A DNA stretch of 62,653 bases from contig JAZTYO010000045.1 in assembly GCA_045636945.1 (NCBI GenBank), positions 1-62,653 of the forward strand. Reading direction: 5' to 3'. Positions 33,084 to 40,298 of the stretch are shown here, piece by piece. How positions within the stretch are numbered: position 1 is the stretch's first letter; each line of letters starts with the position of its first letter. The translations under genes were made by a program, and so were the position numbers. Under the pieces are notes generated by a model. The model was not told where the DNA came from and did no database searches. It worked only from the letters and a program-made list of their open reading frames with translations. The stretch comes from UMGS172 sp045636945. GTDB taxonomy: Bacteria; Bacillota; Clostridia; Oscillospirales; Acutalibacteraceae.

Positions 33084-34289
33084 TTATTTTTCTAAAAGAA
33101 TTGCCATAAGGTCGGGGGCTTGGTCGTAATAAACACCCGTTGCCGCTGAGGTGTCCTCGGTGAAGGTGTCAACACCGTTCTGAGGCTTTTTGTTATCGTA
33201 CAAAAGGAAGGGAACGGCATCACGTGCGTGGGTCATTGTGCAAAGGGGAGTGGGATGGTCGGGCATAATGAGAATGCGGTATTCACCGTACTTTTCAAGC
33301 TCTTCGACAAGTCGGCTCAAAACATGCTTGTCAATAAGCTCAATAGCCTTTACCTTATTTTCAGCTTCGCCGCGGTGACCGCATTCGTCGGGAGCCTCAA
33401 CGTGAACATAAACCAAATCGTTGCGCTTGAAGAGGTCGGCGGCAGCTTCGGCCTTGCCATCAAAATTGGTGTCGATATACCCCGTAGCACCCTTGACCTC
33501 GGCAACCTCACATTTGGCAAGCTTGCCGATACCCTTGATAAGGTCAACTGCCGAAACAATACCCGCCTTAACACCAAACTTGTCCTCGAAGGACTGCATC
33601 TGAGGTTTGGTGCCTTCACCCCAAAGCCAAATGGAGTTTGCAGGGCGTTTACCCTCTTGAATTCTACGTTTATTTACAGGGTGGTCTTTGAGTATAGCAA
33701 CGCTTTTCTTCATTAACTCAACAAGAGGCTTTGCGTTTTCGTGAGTGCTCAGGTGTTCACCGACAACACGTCCGCTAATGTCGTGCGGAGGAGTCATATT
33801 TCCAAGGTCAACCGTACCATTTTTCACAACTAGGCAATGACGGTAGCTTACACCTGCAAAGAACGAATAAATATCGTTGCCAAAGGCCTCCTGCACAGAC
33901 TTGATAATCTCGGCGGCATCCTCGGACGAAATATCGCCCGCAGAATAGTCGATCATAGTCTTATCTTCATAATTTTCCTCGTCGGAAAGGGTGACAAGGT
34001 TGCAACGCAGAGTTACGTCGGTGTCAAGAAGGTCGATGCCGATAGATGCAGCCTCAAGAGGTGAACGTCCGGTGTAGCACTCGGCAGGGTCATAACCCAT
34101 AACACTCAAATTGGCAACGTCACTACCGGGTTTTAAGTGGTCAGCAACGGTTTTAGCAAGACCAACTGTTGCTGTCTTGGCAAGTCGGTCCATATTGGGC
34201 TTGTCGGCCAACATCATAGGGGTTTTGTTGCCCAAGGCCTCAAACTTATAGTCGGCCATACCGTCACAAAGTAATACTAAATATTTCAT
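33084..34289 (-). CDS. apgM: Cofactor-independent phosphoglycerate mutase, archaeal-type (ApgM)
   Basis: A 401-aa enzyme of the alkaline-phosphatase superfamily that interconverts 3- and 2-phosphoglycerate without 2,3-bisphosphoglycerate. Landmarks are LVLLCDGMADY (metal Asp), SDVANLSVMGYDP with the nucleophilic serine, YTGRSPLEAASIG, VHVEAPDECGHRGEAENKV and LIMPDHPTPLCTMTHARD. It belongs to the short archaeal-type iPGM rather than the 510-aa GpmI. It is followed by a terminator; the AEC transporter lies just upstream on the same strand. Confidence 0.93.
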   Translation of the reverse strand: MKYLVLLCDGMADYKFEALGNKTPMMLADKPNMDRLAKTATVGLAKTVADHLKPGSDVANLSVMGYDPAECYTGRSPLEAASIGIDLLDTDVTLRCNLVTLSDEENYEDKTMIDYSAGDISSEDAAEIIKSVQEAFGNDIYSFFAGVSYRHCLVVKNGTVDLGNMTPPHDISGRVVGEHLSTHENAKPLVELMKKSVAILKDHPVNKRRIQEGKRPANSIWLWGEGTKPQMQSFEDKFGVKAGIVSAVDLIKGIGKLAKCEVAEVKGATGYIDTNFDGKAEAAADLFKRNDLVYVHVEAPDECGHRGEAENKVKAIELIDKHVLSRLVEELEKYGEYRILIMPDHPTPLCTMTHARDAVPFLLYDNKKPQNGVDTFTEDTSAATGVYYDQAPDLMAILLEK

Positions 34290-34310
34290 ATATTTTCTCC
34301 TTTAGAGTGG

Positions 34311-35309
34311 TTATTGAAATACCTTGCTTAACAATGCGGCAATCAATGGCATTGTGGCAAGGGATAAAAGCGTAGTTACCGAAACTATCTTACTGGCATA
34401 TACTGCATCGCCGTCAAAACGTTCGGCAAAGATATTGGCCATTGCGGCAACGGGTGTTGATGAGCTTATAACAAGCACCGTTGCGGCAGGTATAATAATG
34501 TCGTCGGGGATAATTCCCGTAAGCTGAACACATTTCATAAAGCCCATAACGCCCAGCGGTATCAGTATCAGTCTGACAACTGTAAGTATCGGCAGGTATT
34601 TGTCCTTGAACATCGTTTTTAAATCGCTTTCGGCAAGGCGAATACCAATCATCATCATAGACATAGGTATAACCGTGCTTTTCAAGAGGAACAAAACATC
34701 GTCCTTGATAACAGGAACAATAAAATTGTCAAATGCAGGTTGCAAAGTTTCGGGCATTGTCCACAAGCCTGCGATAAGGTACAAAGCAAAGCCTATGTAG
34801 GTCGGTATTGTTGCAGGGTTTAAAACCATCTTTTTGACTGAAATATACGAACGGTCGTTTGAGTACATATAACAGCCTAAAGACCAGTTGTAAACATTAA
34901 AGGATACAACGTAGAAGGTTGCATAAATAGCGGCTTCGGGGCTGATGAGTTCCGAAATAAGCGGAATTCCCATAAAACCTGCATTGGTGAATATTGTGGA
35001 GTATCTTAAAATAACCTGATGCTTCTCGGATGCTTTTTTATAAAGCATTTTGCCGACAAAGTAATAACCGATATGCAAAACAGCCGAGAAAACCAAAACA
35101 CAGGCCGAGGTTATGAGTATTCTTTTCGAAAACGGCGCATCAAGAAAGCTGTAAATTATCATTGCAGGCTGTGTGAGGTATATTACCACATCCGAAAAGC
35201 CCTTAGCAAGGTTTCCGTCAGCCTTTTTAGTCAATCTTAAAATAACACCCAAGACTATCATTACCGAAAGTAACAATACCTTTTGTACAAGCACATCCAA
35301 TCCATACAT
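34311..35309 (-). CDS. AEC family transporter (auxin efflux carrier-like)
   Basis: About 332 aa with ten predicted helices. It has the typical two-fold layout: SDVVIYLTQPAMIIYSFLDA in the first half, SRSYISVKKMV-type linker, then VISSSTPVAAMANIFAERFDGD (cross-over segment) and SLATMPLIAALL at the end. Members export or import organic acids such as malate or malonate; the substrate here is unknown. ATG 35309 follows AGGTGATAGG; an earlier in-frame ATG at 35327 lies almost on a ribosome-like GGATG. It may be co-transcribed with apgM, 21 bp downstream. Confidence 0.82.
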   Translation of the reverse strand: MYGLDVLVQKVLLLSVMIVLGVILRLTKKADGNLAKGFSDVVIYLTQPAMIIYSFLDAPFSKRILITSACVLVFSAVLHIGYYFVGKMLYKKASEKHQVILRYSTIFTNAGFMGIPLISELISPEAAIYATFYVVSFNVYNWSLGCYMYSNDRSYISVKKMVLNPATIPTYIGFALYLIAGLWTMPETLQPAFDNFIVPVIKDDVLFLLKSTVIPMSMMMIGIRLAESDLKTMFKDKYLPILTVVRLILIPLGVMGFMKCVQLTGIIPDDIIIPAATVLVISSSTPVAAMANIFAERFDGDAVYASKIVSVTTLLSLATMPLIAALLSKVFQ

Positions 35310-35565
35310 AATCCTATCACCTGACATCCTTTTGTATTATATTATAATACACTAATTATAGGCGGTTTTCAATAGGCAGTTGTACGTTTTTGATGTGTTT
35401 TTAACAAGGTATTCCGTTGTCGGCGAATATAGATAGTAAAAAAGTGTAAAGGTTAGTAGAATAATCTGTTTCTTGGAAAAGTCACAATTATTCGATTGAC
35501 ATTTTCATTATGGTATGTTTTACTATGTTTAGAGTATCAAGTTATTTAAGAAAATGGAATTTGAT

Positions 35566-35868
35566 ATGAAAAGAACATTAGCTTTGAATTTCGTGTTCGT
35601 ATTGTGTTTTTCTCTGTATATCGGTTGCGGTGATACCGAGGATGCTAATTCCGTTACAAACTCCAATGCCGATTCGGAAAGCATTTTTTCGACCGAAGAC
35701 GTGAAATTCACCGAAGATAACGGTGAATCGAGGTATAGCATTGTCCGTCCTAAAGATGATGCAGAGGACGACCCCGTATGGCAGAATTCCAACAACTTCC
35801 AGATTGACTACGTTCATATTTATCAGTTGGACAAAGAGGACCACGAGGTTATTTATTGGAAAGAATAA
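35566..35868 (+). CDS. Small putative lipoprotein
   Basis: About 100 aa. The first 20 residues look like a lipoprotein signal (MKRTLALNFVFVLCFSLYIG followed by C). The mature part is acidic, with a Ser/Asn/Glu linker and a short end QIDYVHIYQLDKEDHEVIYW. ATG 35554 is four codons upstream in frame; neither start has a clear ribosome site. A TTGACA at 35496 with a poorly spaced -10 may be its promoter. No family recognised. It converges with the peptide gene at 35928-36086 on a shared terminator. Confidence 0.55.
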   Translation: MKRTLALNFVFVLCFSLYIGCGDTEDANSVTNSNADSESIFSTEDVKFTEDNGESRYSIVRPKDDAEDDPVWQNSNNFQIDYVHIYQLDKEDHEVIYWKE

Positions 35869-35888
35869 CTGACCAACATCTGACTAAC

Positions 35889-35930
35889 AAAATAACCCCC
35901 TGACCAAGAGGTCAGGGGGTTATTTTGTTA
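35889..35930. terminator. Bidirectional terminator between lipoprotein and peptide gene
   Basis: Perfect 17-bp stem AAAATAACCCCCTGACC / GGTCAGGGGGTTATTTT with tetraloop AAGA. It has A/T tracts on both sides, so it can stop transcription from either convergent gene. Confidence 0.88.
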
Positions 35931-36086
35931 ATGATTCAACGGAACCCAAGGACCGAATCCTTGATCTTCTTCTTTTGGCTCATATCCGGGGATAGTGGGG
36001 TCGCCACTGATGGTTTCTGCGGCTAAGTTAGCATCGCTTTCTAACGATTCTACAAGAAATTGGGGCTTTGCATAATCCTTACTCAT
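35928..36086 (-). CDS. Short peptide gene, possible RiPP-like precursor
   Basis: A 52-aa ORF: MSKDYAKPQFLVESLESDAN, then LAAETISGDPTIPGYEPKEE, then DQGFGPWVPLNH. ATG 36086 is 8 nt after GGAG (complement of CTCC near 36095). The layout, with a K-x-Y-x-K-P-x-L/F-type leader and a Gly/Pro/Trp-rich end, resembles short clostridial peptides that are often proposed as ribosomal peptide precursors. There is no cysteine, and no modification enzyme, radical SAM protein or exporter is adjacent. A dedicated ribosome site and a strong terminator support real expression. Function unknown. Confidence 0.6.
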   Translation of the reverse strand: MSKDYAKPQFLVESLESDANLAAETISGDPTIPGYEPKEEDQGFGPWVPLNH

Positions 36087-36242
36087 CACGATTACTCCTT
36101 TCAAAGATGTATTTACCATATATCACTTTCATTTTAAATCTTTATCATACTAAATGCAAGTAATATTTTTAATTTTCGAAAATATTACGCGTTACGCTTC
36201 AAAAAATCGGATTGGTTTAGATGGCTGCAAAAATATGTAGTA

Positions 36243-36279
36243 AAAAACGAAAAACCTCGTTCTTTTGAACGAGGTTTGT
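36243..36279 (-). terminator. Terminator of tRNA-Thr
   Basis: Minus-strand hairpin AAACCTCGTTC / GAACGAGGTTT with tetraloop AAAA, followed by TTCGTTTTTT. Confidence 0.85.
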
Positions 36280-36355
36280 TGGAGCTGTTAGGCAGACTCG
36301 AACTGCCGACCTCATCCTTACCAAGGATGTGCTCTACCACCTGAGCCATAACAGC
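36280..36355 (-). tRNA. tRNA-Thr (anticodon GGT)
   Basis: A 76-nt cloverleaf is readable on the minus strand: acceptor GCTGTTA / TAACAGC, D arm GCTC-AGGTGGTA-GAGC, anticodon arm CATCC-TTGGTAA-GGATG (anticodon GGT, threonine), T arm GGCAG-TTCGAGT-CTGCC. The discriminator T is followed by an encoded CCA (36280-36282). Confidence 0.96.
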
Positions 36356-36374
36356 ACTGCTGACAACGTTATGT

Positions 36375-36403
36375 ATTTTACTATAATATCATACCGTTGT
36401 CAA
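36375..36403 (-). promoter_or_regulatory. Promoter of tRNA-Thr
   Basis: Minus strand TTGACA (36403-36398), 17-bp spacer, TAAAAT (36380-36375). An 8-bp inverted repeat TGACAACG / CGTTGTCA (36361-36368 and 36395-36402) surrounds it. Confidence 0.7.
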
Positions 36404-36443
36404 GAACTTTTTTTAAAAAATTGAAAAAATTTGAAAATATGTA

Positions 36444-36899
36444 TTATTTATCACGAAGCAGTTTGTTAAGCTCTTCCATAAAGGTGCTCAAATCCTTAAA
36501 CTGACGGTAAACACTTGCAAAACGAACGTATGCAACCTCGTCCAACTCTTTGAGTTTTTCCATAACAAGCTCGCCGATAGCATCACTTGTCACCTCGCGG
36601 TCGAGAGAGTTCTGTAGTCTAGACTCGATATCGTCAACAGCACGTTCAATATCGTTGATGGAAACAGGACGCTTTTCGCAAGCCTTGAGCATACCGTTGA
36701 TAAGCTTGTCGCGGTTAAATACCTCACGCGATTTATCCTTCTTGATAACGATAATGGGCAGACTTTCGATGATTTCGTATGTAGTGAAACGCTTCTGACA
36801 CTTCAAGCATTCTCTTCTGCGACGGATGCGTTCGCCCTCGTCGGTAGGACGGGAGTCGATAACCTTACTTTCCTCAAATGCGCAATACGGACACTTCAT
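36444..36899 (-). CDS. nrdR: Ribonucleotide reductase repressor NrdR
   Basis: A 151-aa repressor that senses ATP/dATP and controls ribonucleotide reductase genes. It has the N-terminal zinc ribbon (MKCPYCAF and CLKCQKRFTTYE) and an ATP-cone domain (VIKKDKSREVFNRDKLINGM). Length and motifs are standard. No nrd gene is in the window. Confidence 0.96.
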   Translation of the reverse strand: MKCPYCAFEESKVIDSRPTDEGERIRRRRECLKCQKRFTTYEIIESLPIIVIKKDKSREVFNRDKLINGMLKACEKRPVSINDIERAVDDIESRLQNSLDREVTSDAIGELVMEKLKELDEVAYVRFASVYRQFKDLSTFMEELNKLLRDK

Positions 36900-36940
36900 T
36901 TTTTACCACTCCTAAAGAGTATTTTGTATATTCCAAATGC

Positions 36941-36969
36941 ATTATACCATAAATATTGTGATTTAACAA
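36941..36969 (-). promoter_or_regulatory. nrdR promoter
   Basis: Minus strand TTGTTA (36969-36964), 17-bp spacer, extended -10 TGGTATAAT (TATAAT 36946-36941). Confidence 0.65.
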
Positions 36970-37075
36970 GAAAAATTTTCAAATCAATAAAGATAGTTAA
37001 ACAAATTGTAATAGTAAGTGCGATGAAATTAATCATTAAGTTCGCAAAATTAAATGATTATTTACAAAATAACAG

Positions 37076-37104
37076 TTGTAAAATGTGTTCAGATTTAGTA
37101 AAAT
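37076..37104 (+). promoter_or_regulatory. Promoter of the cyclophilin pair
   Basis: TTGTAA (37076-37081), 17-bp spacer, TAAAAT (37099-37104), 57 bp before the first start codon. Confidence 0.5.
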
Positions 37105-37161
37105 AAAGATCATAAAGATAAACTAGGCTGAGTGTAAGCCTTCATGAAAGGATTTTTGACT

Positions 37162-37758
37162 ATGAGTTTTAATCAGTTGGACAAGCCTCAGGCAGGCGAG
37201 GTTGTAGCAGTTATGCACACTACAATGGGTGATATTTCCATCCGTCTTTTCAAGGATAAGGTTGAGCGTACCGTTACTAACTTTGTTGAGCTTTCCAAAA
37301 AGGGCTATTATAACGGACTTATCTTCCATCGTGTTATCAAGGATTTTATGATTCAGGGTGGTGATCCCACCGGCACCGGTTGTGGTGGTGAAAGCATATA
37401 CGGTGAACGTTTTGAGGACGAGTTTGACCCCGACCTTCACAACATCAAGGGTGCTTTGTCGATGGCAAACGCTGGACCCAACACCAACGGCAGTCAGTTC
37501 TTTATCGTTCAGGCTTCCGAGGTTCCCGAGGGTATGCTCGAACAGATGAGAGGTATGGCCGACCGCGGATTCCCCGAAAATGCTGTCAAGGCTTACGAGA
37601 CCTTGGGCGGTACTCCTTGGCTTGATTTCAGACATTCGGTATTCGGTCAGGTTTTCGAGGGAATGGATATTGTCGATGCCATTGCCAACGTTAAGACCAA
37701 CGGCTCTGACCGTCCCTTGGAGGATGTCAAAATCGTTTCGATTGATATTCAGGAATAA
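37162..37758 (+). CDS. Cytoplasmic cyclophilin-type peptidyl-prolyl isomerase
   Basis: About 198 aa, no signal peptide. Core cyclophilin motifs are present: YYNGLIFHRVIKDFMIQGGD, GGESIYGERFEDEFDPDLHN, GALSMANAGPNTNGSQFFI and HSVFGQVFEGMDIVDAIA. The catalytic Arg lies in FHRV. A helical insertion (MLEQMRGMADRGFPENAVKA) precedes the last strands, as in other clostridial members. The start is ATG 37162, spaced for AAAGGA (37147-37152), rather than ATG 37144. A secreted paralogue follows 32 bp later. Confidence 0.92.
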   Translation: MSFNQLDKPQAGEVVAVMHTTMGDISIRLFKDKVERTVTNFVELSKKGYYNGLIFHRVIKDFMIQGGDPTGTGCGGESIYGERFEDEFDPDLHNIKGALSMANAGPNTNGSQFFIVQASEVPEGMLEQMRGMADRGFPENAVKAYETLGGTPWLDFRHSVFGQVFEGMDIVDAIANVKTNGSDRPLEDVKIVSIDIQE

Positions 37759-37790
37759 TCAAAATAATAATTTTAAAAGAGGTAAGAAAG

Positions 37791-38816
37791 ATGAAAAGAA
37801 TTCTTGCACTTGTTTTAAGCCTTGTGCTTATGTTCAGCCTTGTGGCTTGTGGCGGTGAAGACACCGATACCGTAAGCTCCAACGACTCTAATGCTAACGT
37901 CAGCGCAACAATGGGTAAATTGCCTGCAAATCCTCCTACAAAGCCTGCTAAAACCGAAGCGGGTGAAAACGGTTCGAGAACCGATGACCCCGTAGGCTTC
38001 CAGCTTGAGCTTCCCGAGGTGGGGGAGAAGATAGTTGTTTTTGAAACCTCAAAGGGCAACATCTATATGCGTTTGTTCCCCGAGAGTGCACCTATCACTG
38101 TAACCAACTTTGTCGGTCTTGTTGAGGCAGGATATTATGACGGAATCACCTTCCACCGTGTAATCAACGACTTTATGATTCAGGGCGGTGACCCCGAGGG
38201 TACAGGTATGGGAGGAGAGTCCGTTTGGGGAGGTAGCTTCGAGGACGAGTTCAACGCAAATCTTCTCAATATCCGCGGTTCGCTTTCTATGGCTAACTCG
38301 GGCGCCAATACCAACGGCAGTCAGTTCTTTATCAATCAGAGTTCAACTCCCGTAAGCAAGGCAAATTATGATTATGATACAATTTACAATCAGTACGTTG
38401 AAGAATACGGTGATGAGATAAAGGCAGAGTACGAGAATAATAAGGATAAGTACCCCGAATATGCCGATGCAGAAGAATATATGAACGAACTTATTGATTA
38501 TAATATTGTCAAAAGCGTCGGTATTCTTGGTAAAGACGTTTCCAAGGAGGCTTGGGAGCTTTATCGCAAGCACGGTGGAAATATTCACCTTGACGGTGCT
38601 TTTAAGGGCGGTTACGGCGGACATTCCGTATTTGCTCAGGTTTTCTCGGGTATGAGTGTTGTTGATGCTATTGCTGCGGTTGAGGTTGATTCCTTTGATA
38701 AGCCTTTGGACACAGTTTATATTTTGAAAGCTTACACCACCACCGTTACCGAAGATATTCTTGCACTTGCAGACCCTGTAGCCGATGATGACGATGCTAT
38801 CGTTGTCCCTAACTAA
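37791..38816 (+). CDS. Lipoprotein cyclophilin-type peptidyl-prolyl isomerase
   Basis: A 341-aa extracytoplasmic paralogue of the preceding isomerase. The lipobox LVACG (about residue 20) is followed by a linker of about 60 residues and the same cyclophilin core: YYDGITFHRVINDFMIQGGD, GGESVWGGSFEDEFNANLLN and GSLSMANSGANTNGSQFFIN. A larger, acidic/tyrosine-rich helical insertion of about 75 residues sits before HSVFAQVFSGM. It probably helps fold secreted proteins at the cell surface. The pair looks like a local duplication with one copy retargeted. Confidence 0.9.
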   Translation: MKRILALVLSLVLMFSLVACGGEDTDTVSSNDSNANVSATMGKLPANPPTKPAKTEAGENGSRTDDPVGFQLELPEVGEKIVVFETSKGNIYMRLFPESAPITVTNFVGLVEAGYYDGITFHRVINDFMIQGGDPEGTGMGGESVWGGSFEDEFNANLLNIRGSLSMANSGANTNGSQFFINQSSTPVSKANYDYDTIYNQYVEEYGDEIKAEYENNKDKYPEYADAEEYMNELIDYNIVKSVGILGKDVSKEAWELYRKHGGNIHLDGAFKGGYGGHSVFAQVFSGMSVVDAIAAVEVDSFDKPLDTVYILKAYTTTVTEDILALADPVADDDDAIVVPN

Positions 38817-38826
38817 AACATTTTAG

Positions 38827-38866
38827 AAAGCGGTTTGAATTTTCACATTCAAACCGCTTTTTTCGA
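38827..38866 (+). terminator. Terminator after the cyclophilin pair
   Basis: Perfect 13-bp stem AAAGCGGTTTGAA / TTCAAACCGCTTT, then TTTCG. Confidence 0.88.
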
Positions 38867-38911
38867 GGGTGAATTTCTGCCAAAAATTTCTCAAAAATGG
38901 ACTTGAGGTTC

Positions 38912-38940
38912 TTGACAAATTTGTGTCTTTGTGGTAGAAT
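38912..38940 (+). promoter_or_regulatory. pyr operon promoter
   Basis: TTGACA (38912-38917), 17-bp spacer, TAGAAT (38935-38940). Start expected near 38947, giving a leader of about 95 nt. Confidence 0.75.
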
Positions 38941-38946
38941 GTCAAA

Positions 38947-39030
38947 AATAAGATTTTGAGGGCTTTGCGCCGGCAAGATTTTTGAAAAAACAGCTTTCAA
39001 GCCTTGCCAATGGTGGCAGGGCTTTTTATA
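38947..39030 (+). promoter_or_regulatory. Probable transcription attenuator of the pyr operon
   Basis: The leader can form an intrinsic terminator AAGCCTTGCCA / TGGCAGGGCTT (38999-39009 with 39014-39024) followed by TTT. An upstream segment offers a competing fold: GGCAAG (38972-38977) with CTTGCC (39003-39008), stacked on TTGAAA / TTTCAA (38982-38987 with 38995-39000). The two folds exclude each other, the logic of an attenuator. I do not see the classic PyrR-binding sequence, and no pyrR is in the window, so the sensor is unknown. Confidence 0.65.
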
Positions 39031-39041
39031 AGGAGTAACCA

Positions 39042-40256
39042 ATGAATTTGACCATCAAGAAATGTCTTGAATATAAAAGTGGCATAGTCGTCAGAACCGA
39101 TGATAGACAAATCGTTTCCGACGGTAGAGGTGCCGCTATTTCTATTTTTAATGGTATTGTTGTTCCGGCTTTTTGTGATGTACACGTACATCTTCGAGAG
39201 CCGGGATTTTTTTATAAAGAAACCATCAAGTCGGGAACTGTGGCTGCGGCAAGGGGAGGATACACCGATGTGTTCTCAATGCCGAACTTAAATCCCGTGC
39301 CCGACAGTGTTGAAAATATGAAGCAACAGCTTGATATAATCGAGAAGGATGCTGTCATCCGCGTTCATCCTTATGCATCCATCACGGTTGGTCAAAAGGG
39401 TGAGGAACTTTCGGATTTCGAGGGGCTTGCACCGATTTCCGCTGCCTTTTCAGATGACGGACGTGGTGTGCAGGACAGAGATATGATGCGTGATGCAATG
39501 CTCAAGGCCAAGGCACTCGGCAAAATGATAGTGGCCCATTGCGAGGATAACGCATTGCTTTTCGGCGGATACATTCACGACGGTGAATATGCCAAGGCCC
39601 ACGGTCACAGAGGTATCTGCAGTGAAAGTGAGTGGGGTCCCATTAAGCGAGATATTGAACTGCTTAAAGAAACGGGTGCTGCTTACCACGTCTGCCACGT
39701 TTCCACAAAGGAAAGCGTTGAACTGATAAGAAAAGCCAAGGCCGAGGGTGTGGATATAACCTGCGAAACAGGTCCTCATTACCTTGTGCTTGACGATAGT
39801 TGCCTTAAAGAGGATGCACGTTTTAAAATGAATCCGCCCTTGCGTTCAAAAGAGGACCGAGAGGCCTTGATTGAAGGTATTTTGGACGGTACCGTTGATA
39901 TGATAGCAACCGACCATGCACCCCACAGTGCTGAGGAAAAGGGCAGAGGACTTGAAAAGAGCCTTATGGGTGTTGTAGGATTAGAAACAGCATTCGCGGT
40001 TATGTATACCGAGTTTGTTAAAACGGGTATTATGACGCTTGAAAAACTTGTTGAGTTGATGGCAATAAACCCGAGAAAACGCTTCGGATTGCCCGAAACC
40101 GATGACTTCTGCGTTTTTGACGTAAGTGAAGAATACGAGATCGACCCCGAGGAATTCGTCTCAATGGGTAAGAGTACTCCGTTCAAGGGTAAAAAGGTAT
40201 TCGGTAAATGTATGCTAACCGTTTGTGACGGTAAGACGGTATACAGTGCTAAATAA
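39042..40256 (+). CDS. pyrC: Dihydroorotase
   Basis: A 404-aa class I amidohydrolase that closes carbamoyl-aspartate to dihydroorotate. The zinc site motif DVHVHLREPG is present, followed by RGGYTDVFSMPN, VAHCEDN, HVCHVSTKESVELI, the substrate-binding MNPPLRS and the catalytic Asp in IATDHAPH. First gene of the pyr operon, behind the attenuator and a GGAG ribosome site. Confidence 0.95.
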   Translation: MNLTIKKCLEYKSGIVVRTDDRQIVSDGRGAAISIFNGIVVPAFCDVHVHLREPGFFYKETIKSGTVAAARGGYTDVFSMPNLNPVPDSVENMKQQLDIIEKDAVIRVHPYASITVGQKGEELSDFEGLAPISAAFSDDGRGVQDRDMMRDAMLKAKALGKMIVAHCEDNALLFGGYIHDGEYAKAHGHRGICSESEWGPIKRDIELLKETGAAYHVCHVSTKESVELIRKAKAEGVDITCETGPHYLVLDDSCLKEDARFKMNPPLRSKEDREALIEGILDGTVDMIATDHAPHSAEEKGRGLEKSLMGVVGLETAFAVMYTEFVKTGIMTLEKLVELMAINPRKRFGLPETDDFCVFDVSEEYEIDPEEFVSMGKSTPFKGKKVFGKCMLTVCDGKTVYSAK

Positions 40257-40298
40257 GTTTAAAATTAAAGTTTATATAGATTTTTGGAGGAAGAAAAA

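Noticed and set aside
38939..38959. Six-codon leader peptide before pyrC (ATG 38939)
   Set aside because: The ATG lies at or before the predicted transcription start, so it would not be translated.
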